Origin: Sulfurimonas sp. HSL1-2
GTDB taxonomy: Bacteria > Campylobacterota > Campylobacteria > Campylobacterales > Sulfurimonadaceae
Assembly (NCBI RefSeq): GCF_039645565.1
Contig: NZ_CP147914.1
Span: 2,167,573-2,231,572 of the forward strand
Length of the DNA stretch: 64,000 bases
Reading direction: 5' to 3'
The notes beneath the pieces were generated by a model. That model was given only the letters and a program-made list of their open reading frames with translations, ran no database searches and was not told where the DNA came from. This document shows, one piece after another, positions 62,442-64,000 of this stretch. Positions within the stretch are counted from its first letter, which is position 1. Every line of letters begins with the position of its first letter. Made by a program: the position numbers and the translations under genes.

Positions 62442-63689
62442 CTAGAAACGGTACTCCGCACCCAGTGTCACCAGGATGGCGGCCGTATTCGTGAAGGTCC
62501 CGTCGATTTCGTTGTCATTGACGGCGCCGTCGATTCTGCGGTCCTCTTTATGGTCGTAGAGGATACCGCCGCCGAGGTTCCACGCCTCGTCCAGACGGTA
62601 ACGCGCCCCGGCGGAGAAGATGACGGCATCGGCATCGGGCAGCTCGAAATTGAGCGTCTTCTCCGGGACCGGGGTCTCGTCGAGCGCGATGCCCGCCATC
62701 AGCGTCCATTCGTCAAGCCCCTGCGTCACGCCGAGACGGAAGACGTTCGTGTCTTTCCAGTTCTTCGGGATGGGGTCGTCAAAATACATGGCCAGCGCCC
62801 CGATATCGGTGTCGTAGTCGAAATCGAGGTCCTTGAAGGCGGACCAGTAATCTTTTTCGTACATGAATTCGACCGTCGTGGAGTGCGCCGTTCCCTCATT
62901 GAAGGTGTACGCCGCGGCCACCTGCAGCACCGCCGGCAGCGGCAGGCTGACCGACCCCCCCACATCGTAGAGCAGCGTACCGTTGTAGGCGCCGTCATCG
63001 GGGAAGTAGAGTTTTGCATCCCCTTCGATATCGAATTCAACGCTGCTGCGGTAGGTCGCCGCCAGCTTCAGCGCCGGTGTCGGACGGTAGCTCAGCGCCA
63101 GGTTGTACCCGAATGCGAAGCCGTCGCCCGCCATGTCCCGCGAGCCGATGGAACCGCTTTTGACGACGCCCTGCACGTAGAGCGCCCGCAGGCCGCCCCC
63201 GACGGAGAGCTCCGGCGTGATGCGGTAGGCCACCGTCGGATTGAACTCGATGGTCTGCACCGTCACCTCCCAGGCATAGCTTCGCGCCGGCTGGTCGTTC
63301 CAGCGCTTGGAGAGGCCGCCGGGAGAGAGCATGGAGGCGCCGAAGCGCCAGTCGCCGAAAGCAGGGGAGACGTAGTGCAGCGTCGGGACGAGAAAGTGCT
63401 CAGGCTCCGCATCGGAGCCGCTCGTATCCGTCCCGACAAGCCCCGCCTGCGGCGCGGACCCGTTGAAATGTACCCCCGTGAGCCCGATGTAGGTCAGGGC
63501 CGCCTCCGCCTTCTGCGCGGCATCGCCGAAGACCATATTCGCCGGGTTGTAATAGGTGGCATCCGCCCCGTTGGCGTTGGCGGCATAGGCCGCGGCCAGT
63601 GCCAGGCTGTTGATTGAGTTTTCGGGAATGCGGTATCCCCCGGCCGTCAATGCCGTAGCCGCCGTCGCCAACAGAAGCGCTCTCTTCAT
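62442..63689 (-). CDS. FadL/OmpP1-family outer-membrane transport protein
   Basis: 415 residues. Signal peptide MKRALLLATAATALTAG, an N-terminal hatch-like segment (INSLALAAAYAANANGADATYYNPANMVFGDAAQ, with the characteristic NPA) and a 14-stranded barrel pattern ending LVTLGAEYRF, a C-terminal Phe strand. FadL-type channels let hydrophobic compounds cross the outer membrane; the substrate is not predictable. A second family member starts divergently at 63877. Confidence 0.87.
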   Translation of the reverse strand: MKRALLLATAATALTAGGYRIPENSINSLALAAAYAANANGADATYYNPANMVFGDAAQKAEAALTYIGLTGVHFNGSAPQAGLVGTDTSGSDAEPEHFLVPTLHYVSPAFGDWRFGASMLSPGGLSKRWNDQPARSYAWEVTVQTIEFNPTVAYRITPELSVGGGLRALYVQGVVKSGSIGSRDMAGDGFAFGYNLALSYRPTPALKLAATYRSSVEFDIEGDAKLYFPDDGAYNGTLLYDVGGSVSLPLPAVLQVAAAYTFNEGTAHSTTVEFMYEKDYWSAFKDLDFDYDTDIGALAMYFDDPIPKNWKDTNVFRLGVTQGLDEWTLMAGIALDETPVPEKTLNFELPDADAVIFSAGARYRLDEAWNLGGGILYDHKEDRRIDGAVNDNEIDGTFTNTAAILVTLGAEYRF

Positions 63690-63876
63690 CTATCTCTCTC
63701 CTGATCCACAGAGTCTAACTATATGCTTATGGTATCCAATTGACGCCTAGAATTATCATAATACCGTGGCGTGCCGCCATCTATCGTGGCTACCTGTTCC
63801 GATACGTTTAATCTCATTTTATAGCGATCTCCTCTATAGTAACAGCTGCACTAACAACGAAGAGAGGGAATGACCT

Positions 63877-64000
63877 ATGGGAAGCATGCGTCTTCATCCG
63901 TTTTACAGCGCCGCGGCGCTGCTGCTCGCCGCGGCGGGCGCACACGGTGCCGGGTTCGGCATCATCGAGAACTCGGCCTCGGGCATGGGCACGGCCTATG
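63877..64000 (+). CDS. FadL/OmpP1-family protein, N-terminal part (cut by window end)
   Basis: About 41 residues are visible: a signal peptide (MGSMRLHPFYSAAALLLAAA) and the mature start GAGFGIIENSASGMGTAY, the typical FadL family beginning. GAGGG lies 8 bases before the ATG; an internal ATG at 63886 is an alternative. The rest lies beyond the window. Confidence 0.75.
   Translation, partial: MGSMRLHPFYSAAALLLAAAGAHGAGFGIIENSASGMGTAY

Noticed and set aside
61068-63617. Plus-strand open frame of 849 codons
   Set aside because: Antisense to the AAA+ ATPase and FadL-like genes with the same biased composition; no recognisable domain.
1-64000. tRNA, rRNA, CRISPR arrays, complete insertion sequences, prophage
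   Set aside because: No cloverleaf, ribosomal RNA segment, regularly spaced repeats or transposase/integrase-like protein was seen.

Overview
The window is from a Campylobacterota (Epsilonproteobacteria) chromosome, most likely a free-living Sulfurimonas-, Sulfurovum- or Hydrogenimonas-like chemolithotroph. The evidence is a complex I operon without true NuoE and NuoF but with two NuoG subunits, a UbiA-type prenyltransferase of the menaquinone kind, a heptose/LOS core locus, a c553-type cytochrome and adenosylcobalamin-type ribonucleotide reductases. The GC content of most of the window is high for this phylum, so genus is left open.

Region 1 (1-9.6 kb) is visibly more AT-rich than the rest and reads as a nitric-oxide/low-oxygen response island. 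It holds the end of a Crp/Fnr regulator, a single-domain globin, a quinol NO reductase, an Rrf2 (NsrR-like) regulator, a COX1-like membrane protein with DUF2249 and hemerythrin genes, a second hemerythrin behind a class II ribonucleotide reductase (copy 1), a small unknown protein and a cytochrome c-prime-like protein. Four Crp/Fnr-type boxes (TTGAY-N4-RTCAA type) sit about 41 bp upstream of the predicted start sites of four transcription units here. This is the clearest regulatory signal in the window. A gene-poor AT-rich gap (9.13-9.65 kb) separates it from a GC-rich second copy of the reductase that has no box.

Region 2 (11.8-33.8 kb) is a lipopolysaccharide/LOS locus: an MsbA-like ABC exporter, two membrane sulfatase-fold enzymes, an amino-sugar patch (acyltransferase, DegT aminotransferase, GT56, GT2) of lower GC, a Kdo-kinase-like protein, GT90, GT4 and GT9 enzymes, an unusual three-domain fusion (nucleotidyltransferase-like / thymidylate-kinase-like / YrbL-like kinase), UDP-glucose dehydrogenase, a membrane-anchored glycosidase-like protein, WaaF, a YfaZ-like porin, HldE and HldD.

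Region 3 (33.9-42.8 kb) is mixed housekeeping: cytochrome c553, UbiA/MqnP, an alpha/beta hydrolase, MiaA, a haem-sensor diguanylate cyclase, DedA, a DUF4010/MgtC-like membrane protein and a P3A-type H+-ATPase.

Region 4 (42.9-60.4 kb) is one 14-gene complex I operon on the minus strand (nuoABCD, a 73-residue stub, a NuoF-remnant/GltD-like fusion, two nuoG, nuoHIJKLMN), ending in a terminator. Its leader has competing hairpins and a 16-bp palindrome. Region 5 (60.6-64 kb) has an AAA+ ATPase and two FadL-family outer-membrane proteins, the last cut by the window edge. No rRNA, tRNA, CRISPR array or complete insertion sequence was recognised.
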